A stretch of DNA of 64,000 nt from Selenomonas timonae (GCF_014250475.1 NZ_CP060204.1:2183001-2247000); one strand, 5' to 3'; positions 1 to 8,939 are shown, counted from the stretch's first letter. Made by a program: numbers and translations. Notes: generated by a model not told the origin, from the sequence alone.

Positions 1-425
1 TGGTTCTCGACCTTGAAGCCCGTCTTCTTGAAGATATCCTCTTCCAGATGATCAAGCATATCCTCCTCGAACTCCGAGATCTCCTTGCACTCCGTACAGA
101 TCAGATGGTGGTGGAAGTGCTGGTTCGGATCAATCGGGTTCAACTCGTAGGAGTACGAGCCCTTATTGCGCTTGTCGAATTCCTTGCCGAATTCGATCTT
201 CTGCAGGATCCCGAGCGACACCAGAATCTCAAGGCTGCGGTAGACCGTCGCAAGACCGATCTCCGACTCCGTGCCGCGCAGGATGTCGTAGATCTTCTCC
301 GCGCTCAGATGCTCGCTCGGATGATCGAGAATCACCTGCAACACGATCTGGCGCTGCGGTGTCATCTTGCGCTGCGTTGCCTGCAGACGTTTTTTCAGAT
401 CTTCCATCGTATAGGTCTCTGCCAT
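1..425 (-). CDS. fur: Fur-family metal-responsive transcriptional repressor (3' end outside the window)
   Basis: About 141 codons are visible, starting MAETYTMEDL; the C-terminal end lies beyond base 1. The N-terminal winged helix is recognisable (MTPQRQIVLQVI, then GLATVYRSLEIL). It is followed by the His-rich metal segment HFHHHLICTEC, whose CxxC pair belongs to the structural zinc site of Fur/PerR/Zur proteins. The run HHHL with a following EFEED looks more like Fur than PerR, but the specificity call is inference. The start codon is 18 bases downstream of a perfect 16-bp palindrome. Its position near a large iron-uptake operon with a Fur-like operator fits control of that operon. Fur normally binds DNA as an Fe(II)-loaded dimer. 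Confidence 0.9.
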   Translation of the reverse strand, partial: MAETYTMEDLKKRLQATQRKMTPQRQIVLQVILDHPSEHLSAEKIYDILRGTESEIGLATVYRSLEILVSLGILQKIEFGKEFDKRNKGSYSYELNPIDPNQHFHHHLICTECKEISEFEEDMLDHLEEDIFKKTGFKVEN

Positions 426-442
426 ACTTTTTCCCTCCGCAT

Positions 443-458
443 GTTATTATATAATAAC
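443..458. promoter_or_regulatory. Perfect 16-bp palindrome upstream of fur (candidate operator or -10 region)
   Basis: GTTATTATATAATAAC reads identically on both strands and ends 18 bases before the fur start codon. It contains a TATAAT-like hexamer, so it may be a promoter core, a self-binding site for the repressor, or both. Two GAGAATA motifs lie further upstream, at 484-490 and 538-544. Function is inferred only from position and symmetry. Confidence 0.4.
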
Positions 459-549
459 TCTCCAATATATAATCACAATCAATGAGAATAGTATAGCACA
501 GTCCACATTTTTTTTCTATAGAGATGAAAAACTAATTGAGAATATCCGT

Positions 550-2004
550 TTATTCCTTCTCCTGTGCAATACGGCGCAGGGTTCCCATCAGCAGTTTCGC
601 TTCCGGAACAATCGTCGTAACATCGACACGCTCGGCAGGTGTGTGGATGCCCGTCGTCGTCACGCCGATGGACACCATGTCCAACTCCGGATTCTTCGCT
701 GCGTGCCAGCTGGTCTCAAGGCCTGCATGGATGCTCTCGATCTTCATCTCTGCTCCGTCATTCTGCGCAGCATAGACCTCGCCCATGATCTTCGCGAGGA
801 CGCTGTTCTCGCGCTCACGCCATGCGGGCGACTGCGATCCCACTGTGAGGTTGAAATTCGTACGCTCTGCCATCGTCCGCGCCATCACGATGATTTCGTC
901 CAGACGCTCATTCACCGAAGAGCGCGGGAAGAACTGGACGCACACCTCATTTTCGTCCATACGGAGAACGCCGAGGTTCGCCGAGGTCTCCACCTTATCT
1001 GCATGGAGACGCGACATATCATGCACGCCCGTACGCAGGAGCGTGAGCAGGTCGATGAGGTCACGCTCCTCTGCTTCGCCGATGACGCGCCCTGCATTCT
1101 CCACCGTAGTAAATGCAAACTTCATGGCGGGATCGACCGTGCCATAGAGCGCATGGAAACGCTTCTCCTCCGCGACCAGTGCATTGACAATCTCACGCTC
1201 GTTAATACCTGTCCGAATGACCGCCTCTGCCGTCGGAGGGATGGCGTTGCGTGCCGTACCGCCCGTGAATGTGACAATCTCAATTTTACCATGTGCCTCA
1301 AGTGCCTGCAGTGCAAGCGCGAGCGTGCGAATCGCATTGCCGCGCCCGTCGCCGATGCGCTCCCCCGAATGCCCGCCAAGCAAGCCCTCCACCGCGATGC
1401 GATAGGCGGGCAGCTCCGACTCCCTGCGCGAAAGTGTACGCGAGAAGTCAAGGTTGACACTGCCCGCACTGCCGACTGTCATGATATGATAGTCCTCGGA
1501 GTCGCAATTAATGAGGAAACGCGCATCCTTCAGATGATCCGCAGCGAGATGCCGCGCCCCTGACATCCCCTGCTCCTCATCAACCGTGACGATGGCGCGC
1601 AGCGCACCGTGTTCCTCCGTATGCTGCATCGCAGTCAAAATCTCCGAAACGCCGATGCCGTCGTCGCCGCCGAGGCTCGTGCCGTCCGCCGTCAGAGACT
1701 CCTCTGTACGCACCATCTTGATCGGATCGTTCAGAGGATCGTAAATCACGCCCGGCTTCGCGACACAGACCATATCCATGTGTCCCTGCAGGATCGTGCG
1801 CGGCGCAGCCTCGCAGCCCTTCGTCGCGGGGAGTTCCGCGATGATGTTCAGCACCTCGTCCTGCGTCACCGTGCAGCCGATCTCCTCAAACCGCTTCTTG
1901 AGGTAGTCGCTGACGGCTTTCTCATGTCCCGAAGGACGCGGAATGTGCGTCAGTGCCTCAAATTCTGAAATGACCGTCTCCAATAGTTTTGCATCGTCTA
2001 TCAT
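550..2004 (-). CDS. pepD: Aminoacyl-histidine dipeptidase (PepD-like, M20 metallopeptidase)
   Basis: The 484-residue protein has the length and motif order of the PepD/cytosol non-specific dipeptidase family. LQGHMDMV near residue 75 carries the first metal ligand. SLGGDDGIGV supplies the bridging Asp. TVDEEQGMSGA holds the catalytic Glu pair. GLLGGHSGERIG lies in the dimerisation lid and a metal-binding His is near the C-terminus. Such enzymes use two zinc ions to cleave Xaa-His and other dipeptides in the cytosol. The start is set by AGGAGG seven bases upstream of ATG. The gene stands alone between fur and the iron operon terminator and has its own extended -10 promoter. Confidence 0.9.
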   Translation of the reverse strand: MIDDAKLLETVISEFEALTHIPRPSGHEKAVSDYLKKRFEEIGCTVTQDEVLNIIAELPATKGCEAAPRTILQGHMDMVCVAKPGVIYDPLNDPIKMVRTEESLTADGTSLGGDDGIGVSEILTAMQHTEEHGALRAIVTVDEEQGMSGARHLAADHLKDARFLINCDSEDYHIMTVGSAGSVNLDFSRTLSRRESELPAYRIAVEGLLGGHSGERIGDGRGNAIRTLALALQALEAHGKIEIVTFTGGTARNAIPPTAEAVIRTGINEREIVNALVAEEKRFHALYGTVDPAMKFAFTTVENAGRVIGEAEERDLIDLLTLLRTGVHDMSRLHADKVETSANLGVLRMDENEVCVQFFPRSSVNERLDEIIVMARTMAERTNFNLTVGSQSPAWRERENSVLAKIMGEVYAAQNDGAEMKIESIHAGLETSWHAAKNPELDMVSIGVTTTGIHTPAERVDVTTIVPEAKLLMGTLRRIAQEKE

Positions 2005-2036
2005 ATGGTTGCCTCCTGACTGTAACTGTCTTCCCT

Positions 2037-2042
2037 ATTGTA
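2037..2042 (-). promoter_or_regulatory. Extended -10 promoter of pepD
   Basis: On the minus strand TACAAT is preceded by TGG, giving an extended -10. The -35 region is weak because it overlaps the upstream operon terminator. It lies about 30 bases ahead of the pepD start codon. Confidence 0.45.
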
Positions 2043-2050
2043 CCACAGAC

Positions 2051-2086
2051 AAAAAGAAGCCGCCACACATGATGTATGACGACTTC
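2051..2086 (-). terminator. Rho-independent terminator of the iron-uptake operon
   Basis: The minus strand reads GAAGTCGTCA, a short loop, TGGCGGCTTC, then TTTTT. The ten-base stem contains two G-T pairs. It begins 20 bases after the stop codon of the FMN-binding lipoprotein gene, the last gene of the operon. Confidence 0.75.
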
Positions 2087-2105
2087 CATTTTATCTGTAT
2101 ACGAT

Positions 2106-2582
2106 TTACTTCTTTGCCGCTTCGACCGCCTTTGCGACTGCCTCATTAAACTGGTCATAGCTGACGGTTGCGCCCGCGATGGCGTCGACCTTCGCGAGAT
2201 CCTTCTTGCTCTCCAGCTGGCTTGCGTACGAGCCGATTGCCTTGTAGGCATTCTGCGCTTTCTTGCGCACACCTTCTGGCTTATCCGCGCCGTAATTCTC
2301 GTCCTTTACCTTGCCGTCCTTGTCAAAGCCCGTGTGGACGACCTTCGTGATCGCACCGTTTGCGATCGTCAGTTCAACATGCGAGTGTCCAAGCTGTTCG
2401 TGCTTGGAACTATCCCCCGCAAACGTACCGTCCTTGACCCCTGTCATATCGAGTGACACCGCCTGTGCGGCAGGCTTCGCATCGTTTTTCGGTGCTTCCT
2501 TTTTCTCATCGCCGCAGCCTGTGATCATAACCCCGATCGAGAGAAGTACAGCAAGCCCCAATACGCTTTTCTTCATCGTCAC
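2106..2582 (-). CDS. FMN-binding-domain lipoprotein, last gene of the iron operon
   Basis: A 156-158 residue lipoprotein. The signal peptide ends in ITGC, with Cys21 if the ATG start is used. After a charged linker comes one FMN-binding domain with GTFAGDS near the front and the signature DAIAGATVSYDQF near the end. In related domains the Thr of a SGAT-like motif accepts covalent FMN from ApbE; that modification is inferred here. The gene starts either at GTG 2582, overlapping the ATPase stop by four bases, or at ATG 2576. In Campylobacter-type P19 systems this position holds thioredoxin-like proteins, so an extracytoplasmic redox role in iron reduction is plausible but unproven. Confidence 0.8.
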   Translation of the reverse strand: MTMKKSVLGLAVLLSIGVMITGCGDEKKEAPKNDAKPAAQAVSLDMTGVKDGTFAGDSSKHEQLGHSHVELTIANGAITKVVHTGFDKDGKVKDENYGADKPEGVRKKAQNAYKAIGSYASQLESKKDLAKVDAIAGATVSYDQFNEAVAKAVEAAKK

Positions 2583-3238
2583 GCCGTCCTTTCACGCATA
2601 TGACCATGTTCGATGATGACGCAGCGCTGCGCCTCATCGCCGACCTCGGCGGAGTGGGTAACAGTCAGGATCGTATGCCCCTCATCGTGCAGCTCATGGA
2701 AGATCTTCATGACGAGCTTCTGGTTCTGCTCGTCGAGGTTGCCCGTCGGCTCATCTGCAAGGATGAGGACGGGATAGTTGATGAGGGCACGCGCGATGCA
2801 GACGCGCTGCTGCTCACCGCCCGAGAGCTGGCTCGGCAGATGGCTCGCGCGGTCGGCAAGTCCGACGCGCTCGAGTGCCGCCATTGCCTCGTTACGGTCG
2901 GGCATGCTGTGGTAGTACTGCGCGACCATGATGTTCTCGACAGCCGTGAGGTACGGGATCATGTGGAACTGCTGAAAGACGATGCCGATCTTGTCGCGGC
3001 GATAGCGCGTCAGCTCCTCGGGGGTCGCATCCGTCAGCACCTCGCCGTCGAGGATGACCTCTCCGCTCGTCGCACTGTCCATACAGCCGATGATGTTCAT
3101 GAGCGTCGACTTGCCCGAGCCGGAGGGGCCCATGACCGCAAGCCATTCGCCTTTTTCAACCTTCAGATTGACATCGTCCAGAGCAAGTACCTTTTCATTA
3201 TACGCCTTGGAAACGTGCCGCAGTTCAAGCAAACTCAT
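2579..3238 (-). CDS. ABC transporter ATPase, MacB/LolD type
   Basis: A 219-residue nucleotide-binding subunit. Walker A is GPSGSGKST at residues 37-45, the signature is LSGGEQQR near 138, and Walker B ILADEPTGNLD starts near 159. The sequence GNLD after Walker B and the overall length are typical of the LolD/MacB branch, whose ATPases work with FtsX-like permeases in mechanotransmission or extrusion and not as classical importers. The two FtsX-like permeases directly upstream are the obvious partners. It corresponds in position to the ATPase of the P19 iron system (Cj1663-like). Its role in moving iron or electrons is not established. Confidence 0.92.
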   Translation of the reverse strand: MSLLELRHVSKAYNEKVLALDDVNLKVEKGEWLAVMGPSGSGKSTLMNIIGCMDSATSGEVILDGEVLTDATPEELTRYRRDKIGIVFQQFHMIPYLTAVENIMVAQYYHSMPDRNEAMAALERVGLADRASHLPSQLSGGEQQRVCIARALINYPVLILADEPTGNLDEQNQKLVMKIFHELHDEGHTILTVTHSAEVGDEAQRCVIIEHGHMRERTA

Positions 3239-3251
3239 GCGTTATTCCTCC

Positions 3252-4385
3252 TCATTCGCCGCGCAGGATAATCGCGGGATCTACATTCGTCGCAATGCGC
3301 ACGGGCAGGAGCGATGCAAGCCCCGTGACAAAAACAGACATAACGAGTGCAACGACAACGATGGTCGCCGAGAACTCGATGCCGCGTCCGAAGACGTTGA
3401 CGCTGACACTCTGGGCAAAGAGATAGCCAAAGCCCGAGCCGAGCACGCCGCCAAGCGCACCGAGGAGGCACCCCTCGCCGAAGAACTCCATGACAATGTG
3501 ACGGTTATCCGCCCCGAGTGCCTTCTTCAGCCCGATCTCGCGGCGACGCTCCGTCACAATCGCCATCATTGTTGTCGAGACACAGATCAGCGTCAAGACG
3601 AGGACAACGACGGTGACGATGAGCACGAGCGCTTGAAGTTTCCCAAGCACCGTGCCCTCGGACTGGGCAATCTGCTTGACCAGCTGCGGCTCAACGCCGG
3701 GCACGTCCGCACGGATCTTCTCCTCCGCACGCGTCAGTTCATCCTGACCCGCAACGACCGAGACCTGCGCAAGGCTCAGCTCACCGGGGCGTTCCTTCAT
3801 GCTCTGCATATCGGGCAGGGAGACAAAGACAAAATTCTCCTCGTTTCCGCCCGTTCGGACAATGCCGGACACGCGGTAATCGCTCACGATCGTGCCCTCG
3901 CCGCCCGAAACGGTAATCGTATCACCGGGGTTCACACGCAGCTTTGCCGCAAACTCCGCACCGAGCAGGATCTCCTTCTCCCCTACCGTCGGCCAGTCAC
4001 CGCGAATCTGCCAATACGGGCTGACCTCCTGCAGGACGGCAAAATCCGTACCACCCGCCATCACCGTCTGATGATTGATGAGAAGCGTATCGTAAAGGAA
4101 CGGTGTGATACCGACGATCTCATAGCCCGAGAGGGACTTACGCACGGCGGCAACCGAATCCTCCTGAATCGCGCCCTTGTCCGTCCCCGGCAGAATGAGG
4201 AGGTTCGCACCGTAGGCGCGGAATGCGCGTCCCATCTGTTCGGGGACTTCCTTGTAGACCGTAATCATGCCCGAGATGATCGTCGCTCCGATGGCGACGG
4301 CGAGCAGAGCGATTGCCATACGTGCACGCCGACGCAAGAGGGAATTGGCGACCATGATAAAGAACATTTTATATCGATTCATCAT
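3252..4385 (-). CDS. FtsX-like ABC permease, second of a pair
   Basis: A 377-residue permease with the MacB/FtsX layout. One transmembrane helix lies near residues 20-45, followed by a periplasmic domain of about 200 residues and three C-terminal helices around residues 240-370. The segment ERRREIGLKKALGA is the usual FtsX coupling region facing the ATPase. It starts three bases after the stop of the preceding permease gene and lies 13 bases ahead of the ATPase, so the three are co-translated. It has weak similarity to its neighbour in the same places, suggesting an old duplication and a heterodimeric channel. Confidence 0.9.
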   Translation of the reverse strand: MMNRYKMFFIMVANSLLRRRARMAIALLAVAIGATIISGMITVYKEVPEQMGRAFRAYGANLLILPGTDKGAIQEDSVAAVRKSLSGYEIVGITPFLYDTLLINHQTVMAGGTDFAVLQEVSPYWQIRGDWPTVGEKEILLGAEFAAKLRVNPGDTITVSGGEGTIVSDYRVSGIVRTGGNEENFVFVSLPDMQSMKERPGELSLAQVSVVAGQDELTRAEEKIRADVPGVEPQLVKQIAQSEGTVLGKLQALVLIVTVVVLVLTLICVSTTMMAIVTERRREIGLKKALGADNRHIVMEFFGEGCLLGALGGVLGSGFGYLFAQSVSVNVFGRGIEFSATIVVVALVMSVFVTGLASLLPVRIATNVDPAIILRGE

Positions 4386-4388
4386 TCA

Positions 4389-5672
4389 TCACCTGCCATA
4401 GAGAACCTCTGCCGGCTGCAGCGACAGAAGCATACGGATCGCGGGCACACTCCCGATGATCAGCACGAGCGACATGAGCACAGCAATGATCGGAATGACA
4501 TACGGATTGACCGCAATGCCCGAGCCAAAGACATTCTCGCCGATGAGCTGCGCAAAGCCAAGCCCCACGACATAGCCGAGGATGCCGCCCATAATCCCCG
4601 CGATAAAGATCTCCGCAAGCACGGAGAGCACGACCGCGAGATTCGTCGCGCCGAGCGCCTTGAGAAGTCCGAGCTCACGGCTGCGCTCCATGATGTTCGC
4701 ACTGATGAGGTTGCTGACACCGAGGCTCGAAGAGAGCAGCGAGAGCACTGTAATCAGCAGCATAAGGAGCTGTGTCTTGCCGAGAATCTTGCCCTCGGAC
4801 TCTGCGATCTGGCGCACGGGATGCGCCGCCGCATTCTGCATGACCTCCTCGATCTGATAGGCGATCGATCCGACATATGAGGTACAGTACCAGATGTCAT
4901 ACTCTGCCTGTGAGAGCGACTTCGGATTCTCTGCCGCCTTGCGTGCAAGATCATTCTCCGGCGTCGTCATCGCACTGACCTCGACCTGATCGATCTTCCC
5001 CGCAGCGTTTGCAAGATTCTGCGCAAGAGCAAGTGAGCCGACAATCTGGTTCTCCTCATCGCCGCCGCCCGAAAGGATGCCGGTGACCGTCAGCGTGCCA
5101 TCCGAACCGTCCGGCTTCTTGTACGAGAGTGTACTGCCCGCCGACACACCGAGTTTTTGTGCGAGCTTTGTACCGACGAGCACTTGATCCGTCTGCGTAT
5201 CATCCGCCCAGTCACCGTCGACGTGCCACCACGACTTCATGAACTTCACGCCCGTGGTGTAGACCTCATCCGTCGGCAGCGTGAGCGTGTGCTCAAACCA
5301 CGTGCCGAAGAGCGGAACGGTCTCACCGTCCGCAAGCGTCATATTCGTCGTCAGTGATGGTGCAAATGCAACAATGTTGTTCGTCCAGAAAATCGTCTTG
5401 ATATTGCCGAGATCCGATTCCTCAAGGTATTCACGATGTGTACTCTTCGTGGTTTCCACGCCGTAGAGATCCTTGAGCACCATCGAGTTGCGCGGTGTTA
5501 CCGTTATGTTCGCACCGAATGCCTTCAGCTCCTGATTGACCTTCTCGCCGATGTCGAACATGACATTCAGCATGGCAGTCGCGAGCGAAACGCCAAGGGC
5601 GACCGTCAGTGCGATGAGGATGAACCTCCCGCGCTGACGGATGAGCGCCCCTTTTACCATTTGCCAAAACAT
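4389..5672 (-). CDS. FtsX-like ABC permease, first of a pair
   Basis: A 427-residue FtsX/MacB-type permease. The N-terminal helix (RFILIALTVALGVSLATAML) is followed by a large extracytoplasmic domain to about residue 290 and three helices at the C-terminus. The coupling motif ERSRELGLLKALGA matches that of the neighbouring permease. Its periplasmic domain is longer than the partner's by about 50 residues. Operon position matches the first permease of Campylobacter-type FTR1/P19 iron loci. The substrate cannot be read from the sequence. Confidence 0.9.
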   Translation of the reverse strand: MFWQMVKGALIRQRGRFILIALTVALGVSLATAMLNVMFDIGEKVNQELKAFGANITVTPRNSMVLKDLYGVETTKSTHREYLEESDLGNIKTIFWTNNIVAFAPSLTTNMTLADGETVPLFGTWFEHTLTLPTDEVYTTGVKFMKSWWHVDGDWADDTQTDQVLVGTKLAQKLGVSAGSTLSYKKPDGSDGTLTVTGILSGGGDEENQIVGSLALAQNLANAAGKIDQVEVSAMTTPENDLARKAAENPKSLSQAEYDIWYCTSYVGSIAYQIEEVMQNAAAHPVRQIAESEGKILGKTQLLMLLITVLSLLSSSLGVSNLISANIMERSRELGLLKALGATNLAVVLSVLAEIFIAGIMGGILGYVVGLGFAQLIGENVFGSGIAVNPYVIPIIAVLMSLVLIIGSVPAIRMLLSLQPAEVLYGR

Positions 5673-5693
5673 GGCTTTCCTCCTCTCATGCCG

Positions 5694-6959
5694 TCAGCGG
5701 AAGTGAATGCGCGCCGCTTCAAGCGTATCCCCTGCGATCTGCACCGCACCGTTTGCCACGCGGTACTCCACGGGGATCGGGTTACAGCCGCCGGGAAGGC
5801 CGATCGTCGCCTTGTTCATGACGACATCGCAGAGGCGGCAGACGATCTGTCCGTCGCGCTCGAAATACCCCGTCGGTCCGCAGATCTCACACGCATCAAG
5901 CCCCACGCCGAACGCAGAGCCGCCCTTCTGTACGATGATGACACGCACCTCCGTCCCATCTGAGGCACGGAAGGCATAACGATGGAGATGTCCGTCCGAA
6001 ACCTCCTCGAGCGGAATCTGCACAAGACCGTCCTCCGCCTTGACTGCAACGGCAGGGACAAGCTGTTCCTTCTTGTTCGCATACCAACCGCCGACGCTCG
6101 ATATGAGGATTGTCAGGACGAGCATTGCAAGCAGCCCCGATCCCCAGCGCTTGCGCCGAATCGCACGGGCGAGCAGCTGACGGTACTGCGCGGGATTTGC
6201 CCAAGCGGGACGCTCGGGACGCGGCTGCAGAAAGAGCGTGACAGGCACGAGAATCGAAACGAAGTAAATCGCATAGATGATCTTGTTCTGATTGTCGATG
6301 AACGATGCCATGAAAGAAATGAGACTTTCTGCACCAAACACCTGCCGCGCCATCATAACCGTCATGACAAATATGACCTGCTGCACGGCAGTCGCCGCCA
6401 TCTGCACAGTAAAGACGAAAACGAGACGCCCGTGGTTGAGGGCAGCTGCCGCATGGTACGCCAGATACCCAGAGAGGAAGCCGAGAAAGATGCCGCCGAA
6501 AAAGCCGAGCATCTTCACAAAGAAGATGAGTGTGAAATAATCTCCCATCGCAACCTGAACCGTAGCAACGGGGATCAGCCAAAGCTCCAACCCGTGATAG
6601 AGGAAGATGCCAAGCGCAAGAGCCCCTGTTCCGAGGCGGAAGACGCGCTCCTCCTTTGAGGTCCATTCGCGATGCAGGCTGCGCAGGAGGATCGTACAGA
6701 GAACGAGCGCGCCCACGAGATCGACACCGATTGCCATGCTCTCGAAAATCTCGCGGTTGACTGCGGACTTTGTACCGACACGCACGGCAGTCATAAAGAG
6801 CGAGAGGAAAAAGCCCCATTTCAAAACGCGCACAAACGTATGGCGAATGCTTTGATTCGGCAGGGGCAGAATGATTGCAAGCAGAATACCGAGCGGCACG
6901 GCGAGCTTGATGCTCTCTTCGAGCGCCGGCACCAATTGTTGTAGAAACGCCTGTAACAT
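5694..6959 (-). CDS. DUF2318 Fe-S-containing polytopic membrane protein
   Basis: A 421-residue protein with about eight hydrophobic helices over residues 15-285, then an extracytoplasmic C-terminal domain. That domain carries ACEICG and VCRLCDVVMN plus a later GGCNP. These two CxxC pairs are the hallmark of DUF2318 proteins, annotated as Fe-S-containing membrane proteins and found beside FTR1 and P19. The helices may pass electrons across the membrane to the Cys-rich domain; that is inference. The gene is separated from the upstream P19 gene by 121 bases containing a terminator-like hairpin, unlike the tight spacing elsewhere in the operon. Confidence 0.88.
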   Translation of the reverse strand: MLQAFLQQLVPALEESIKLAVPLGILLAIILPLPNQSIRHTFVRVLKWGFFLSLFMTAVRVGTKSAVNREIFESMAIGVDLVGALVLCTILLRSLHREWTSKEERVFRLGTGALALGIFLYHGLELWLIPVATVQVAMGDYFTLIFFVKMLGFFGGIFLGFLSGYLAYHAAAALNHGRLVFVFTVQMAATAVQQVIFVMTVMMARQVFGAESLISFMASFIDNQNKIIYAIYFVSILVPVTLFLQPRPERPAWANPAQYRQLLARAIRRKRWGSGLLAMLVLTILISSVGGWYANKKEQLVPAVAVKAEDGLVQIPLEEVSDGHLHRYAFRASDGTEVRVIIVQKGGSAFGVGLDACEICGPTGYFERDGQIVCRLCDVVMNKATIGLPGGCNPIPVEYRVANGAVQIAGDTLEAARIHFR

Positions 6960-6981
6960 TGTAATAACCCTTTCCTACTAG

Positions 6982-7010
6982 AAAAGCCGCCGTCCCCGAA
7001 GGACGGCAGC
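6982..7010 (-). terminator. Terminator-like hairpin inside the iron operon
   Basis: On the minus strand GCTGCCGTCC, loop TTCGG, GGACGGCGGC, then TTTTCT. This ten-base stem with a T tract sits between the P19 gene and the DUF2318 gene. It could reduce expression of the downstream membrane and ABC genes relative to FTR1/P19, or protect the 3' end of an upstream transcript. Confidence 0.65.
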
Positions 7011-7080
7011 CATTCTAATTCCGGCAGGACAATCTGCGGCACAGGAATCCCACGCCGTCATCGTCCGGGAGTTGCTGAAA

Positions 7081-7650
7081 TTACCACTTACGCGGAACGT
7101 AGTTGAACACCCAGCTCATCTTGACCGGCTCGGTCCAGAAATGACCCGGAACGCCCGTCTCCTTATCGGTGTGGAGCATGTAGTTCTGGCGTGCAGGGCT
7201 GTCGATCGAGAATTCGCAGTCATAGGTGCCCGCGCCAAGCATCTTGACATTCGCGCCGTAGTGCGGACCGTCGTCTGCGCTCATCGGCATGAACACACCC
7301 TCGAGGCTCTCGCCCGTCTCACGCTTCGTGAACTTGTAGTGCACCGTCAGATAGGGAATCCACTCACCAACACCAAAGCCGCACTCGTTGCCCTCGGTTG
7401 CATGGATATCCGTCTCGATGTGGATATCCGCCTGATCCGCCGGGAGGCTCATGCCGGCAGGCTCCATCGTAACCGGCTGGAAGTACACGAGCGCAACCTT
7501 GAAGTGGTTCGTCGTATTCTCAATCTCGTCGCCGATCGGGAACTCCTCGAATGCAGCTTCGCTGACATTCGCATTGATCGCAAACGTGGAGAATGCGATG
7601 GCGCCAACTGCGAGCGCCTTCTTGAGCATGCTGAGACCGGATTTCTTCAT
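7081..7650 (-). CDS. P19/Tpd-family periplasmic iron-binding protein
   Basis: The 189-residue protein begins MKKSGLSMLKK. The start is fixed by AGGAGG nine bases upstream, and an open frame 19 codons longer has no ribosome site. A signal peptide of about 32 residues ends near ANVSEA. The mature part resembles the P19/Tpd family of copper- and iron-binding periplasmic dimers. It has conserved Met, Asp and His positions such as AGMSLP, HIETDIHA and MPMSADDGPHYG. In characterised relatives a copper-histidine site is adjacent to the iron site and the protein supplies the FTR1 permease. It lies 53 bases downstream of FTR1, as in Campylobacter-type loci. Confidence 0.9.
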   Translation of the reverse strand: MKKSGLSMLKKALAVGAIAFSTFAINANVSEAAFEEFPIGDEIENTTNHFKVALVYFQPVTMEPAGMSLPADQADIHIETDIHATEGNECGFGVGEWIPYLTVHYKFTKRETGESLEGVFMPMSADDGPHYGANVKMLGAGTYDCEFSIDSPARQNYMLHTDKETGVPGHFWTEPVKMSWVFNYVPRKW

Positions 7651-7703
7651 GGGATAATCCTCCTTAAAAAAGATGAAACACTGCTCCCTCTTGCGGGGAA
7701 AAC

Positions 7704-8900
7704 TCACGCCTCTGCCGCAGCAGAGCGCTTTCTATATGATACCATCGCGACCGCCGCTGCAATCAGCAAAAGCTGCGGCACAATGGTTTCATAGGTGGGA
7801 TAAAGCCCGAGCAAGTCGATGCTCGGCACGGGAACCGCCTCGATGACCGAGGTGGAGATCACATCGGCCTCCTGCAGTTCCTTGAGTCCGCCGCCAAGGA
7901 ACGTAACGGCGAGAATGAACATGAACGCGCTCGTCACCTTGAAGAACGGACCGATCGGGATGCGCAGTGCACCGCGCTGCATGAGGAAGAAGATCAGGGC
8001 AAGCGCAGCACAAGCAGCGACAAAGCCGCCCCAAATCATATCGACATCGCCGATGGCGTTGTTGAAAAGTGCCTGATAGAAGAGAATGACCTCTGCACCC
8101 TCACGATAGACGGCAAGGAATACGGCAAAACCGAGCGCTCGTGATTTCCCCGTCGAGAGTGTCAGCTTCACCTGCTTGTCAATGTAGGATTTCCACGCCT
8201 TCGCGTTGGACTTGCCGCCCATCCATGCAGATGTACCGAGGAGGACAAGCACGGCGAAGAGTGCCGTACAGCCCTCGATGATCTCACGTCCGGAGCCCGT
8301 CGTCGCCGTATTATCAAGAACTTCAACGAAGAGATAAGCCGAGATAAAGCTTGCAATAACGCCTGCAATCGCCCAGTTATAGACCGTGGAGAGTTCCTTC
8401 TCGTGTCCGGCACGCCCAAGGTAGGCGATGATACCGACGAGCACGAGGATCGCCTCAACGCCTTCACGCAGAAGAATCAGAAACGCCTGCAGGAACATGC
8501 CCCAGCCGCCCGACTGCACGCCCGCTGTCTCGAGGGTTGTCACTTCTGCCTGAACCATATCGAGAAGTTTTTTTCCCTCGGCTTCTACCTCAGACTGCGG
8601 TGCACCCGCGCGGATCGCCTTTTTCAGTGTGTAGAACTGGTACTCCGTGAGGTTCGCACTCTTGGAGGAGATCCCACTGCGCACAGCACTCTCCAGACCG
8701 TCCTTTTCATAGATGCCGTAGTAGATATCATTGACGGCATCCTTTGCCCCCTCCGCATTGCCTGATTGGTAGATCGTGTAGACATTATTCATCTCAGCGG
8801 CAATGTGGTCGTGGATCTGCTGCCACGTCTGCGCAGCATTTGTGGATGCTGCAGGCAGGAGCAGAAAGAGCGCCATAATGAATACAATGAGTTTTCTCAT
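7704..8900 (-). CDS. FTR1-family high-affinity iron permease
   Basis: A 398-residue protein. Residues 1-22 form a signal peptide and about 23-125 a helical extracytoplasmic domain. Seven transmembrane segments follow. Both diagnostic REGxE motifs are present, REGVE at 145-149 and REGAE at 266-270; their Glu and Arg residues line the iron path in this family. The N-terminal extension distinguishes it from yeast-like FTR1 and fits the bacterial FtrC/EfeU-type branch found with P19. It follows tonB by only 39 bases, which ties the energy-transduction genes to the permease in one transcript. Confidence 0.94.
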   Translation of the reverse strand: MRKLIVFIMALFLLLPAASTNAAQTWQQIHDHIAAEMNNVYTIYQSGNAEGAKDAVNDIYYGIYEKDGLESAVRSGISSKSANLTEYQFYTLKKAIRAGAPQSEVEAEGKKLLDMVQAEVTTLETAGVQSGGWGMFLQAFLILLREGVEAILVLVGIIAYLGRAGHEKELSTVYNWAIAGVIASFISAYLFVEVLDNTATTGSGREIIEGCTALFAVLVLLGTSAWMGGKSNAKAWKSYIDKQVKLTLSTGKSRALGFAVFLAVYREGAEVILFYQALFNNAIGDVDMIWGGFVAACAALALIFFLMQRGALRIPIGPFFKVTSAFMFILAVTFLGGGLKELQEADVISTSVIEAVPVPSIDLLGLYPTYETIVPQLLLIAAAVAMVSYRKRSAAAEA

Positions 8901-8939
8901 GGGATTACTTATTCCTCTCCTTCTTCCGGCACATGCACA

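Noticed and set aside
3054-4880. A 608-codon plus-strand open frame opposite the FtsX permease genes, and similar long plus-strand frames at 40745-42895 and 45807-47873.
   Set aside because: They lie antisense to clear protein families, have His/Arg-rich compositions typical of reverse-strand readings in GC-rich genes, and lack ribosome sites or recognisable domains.
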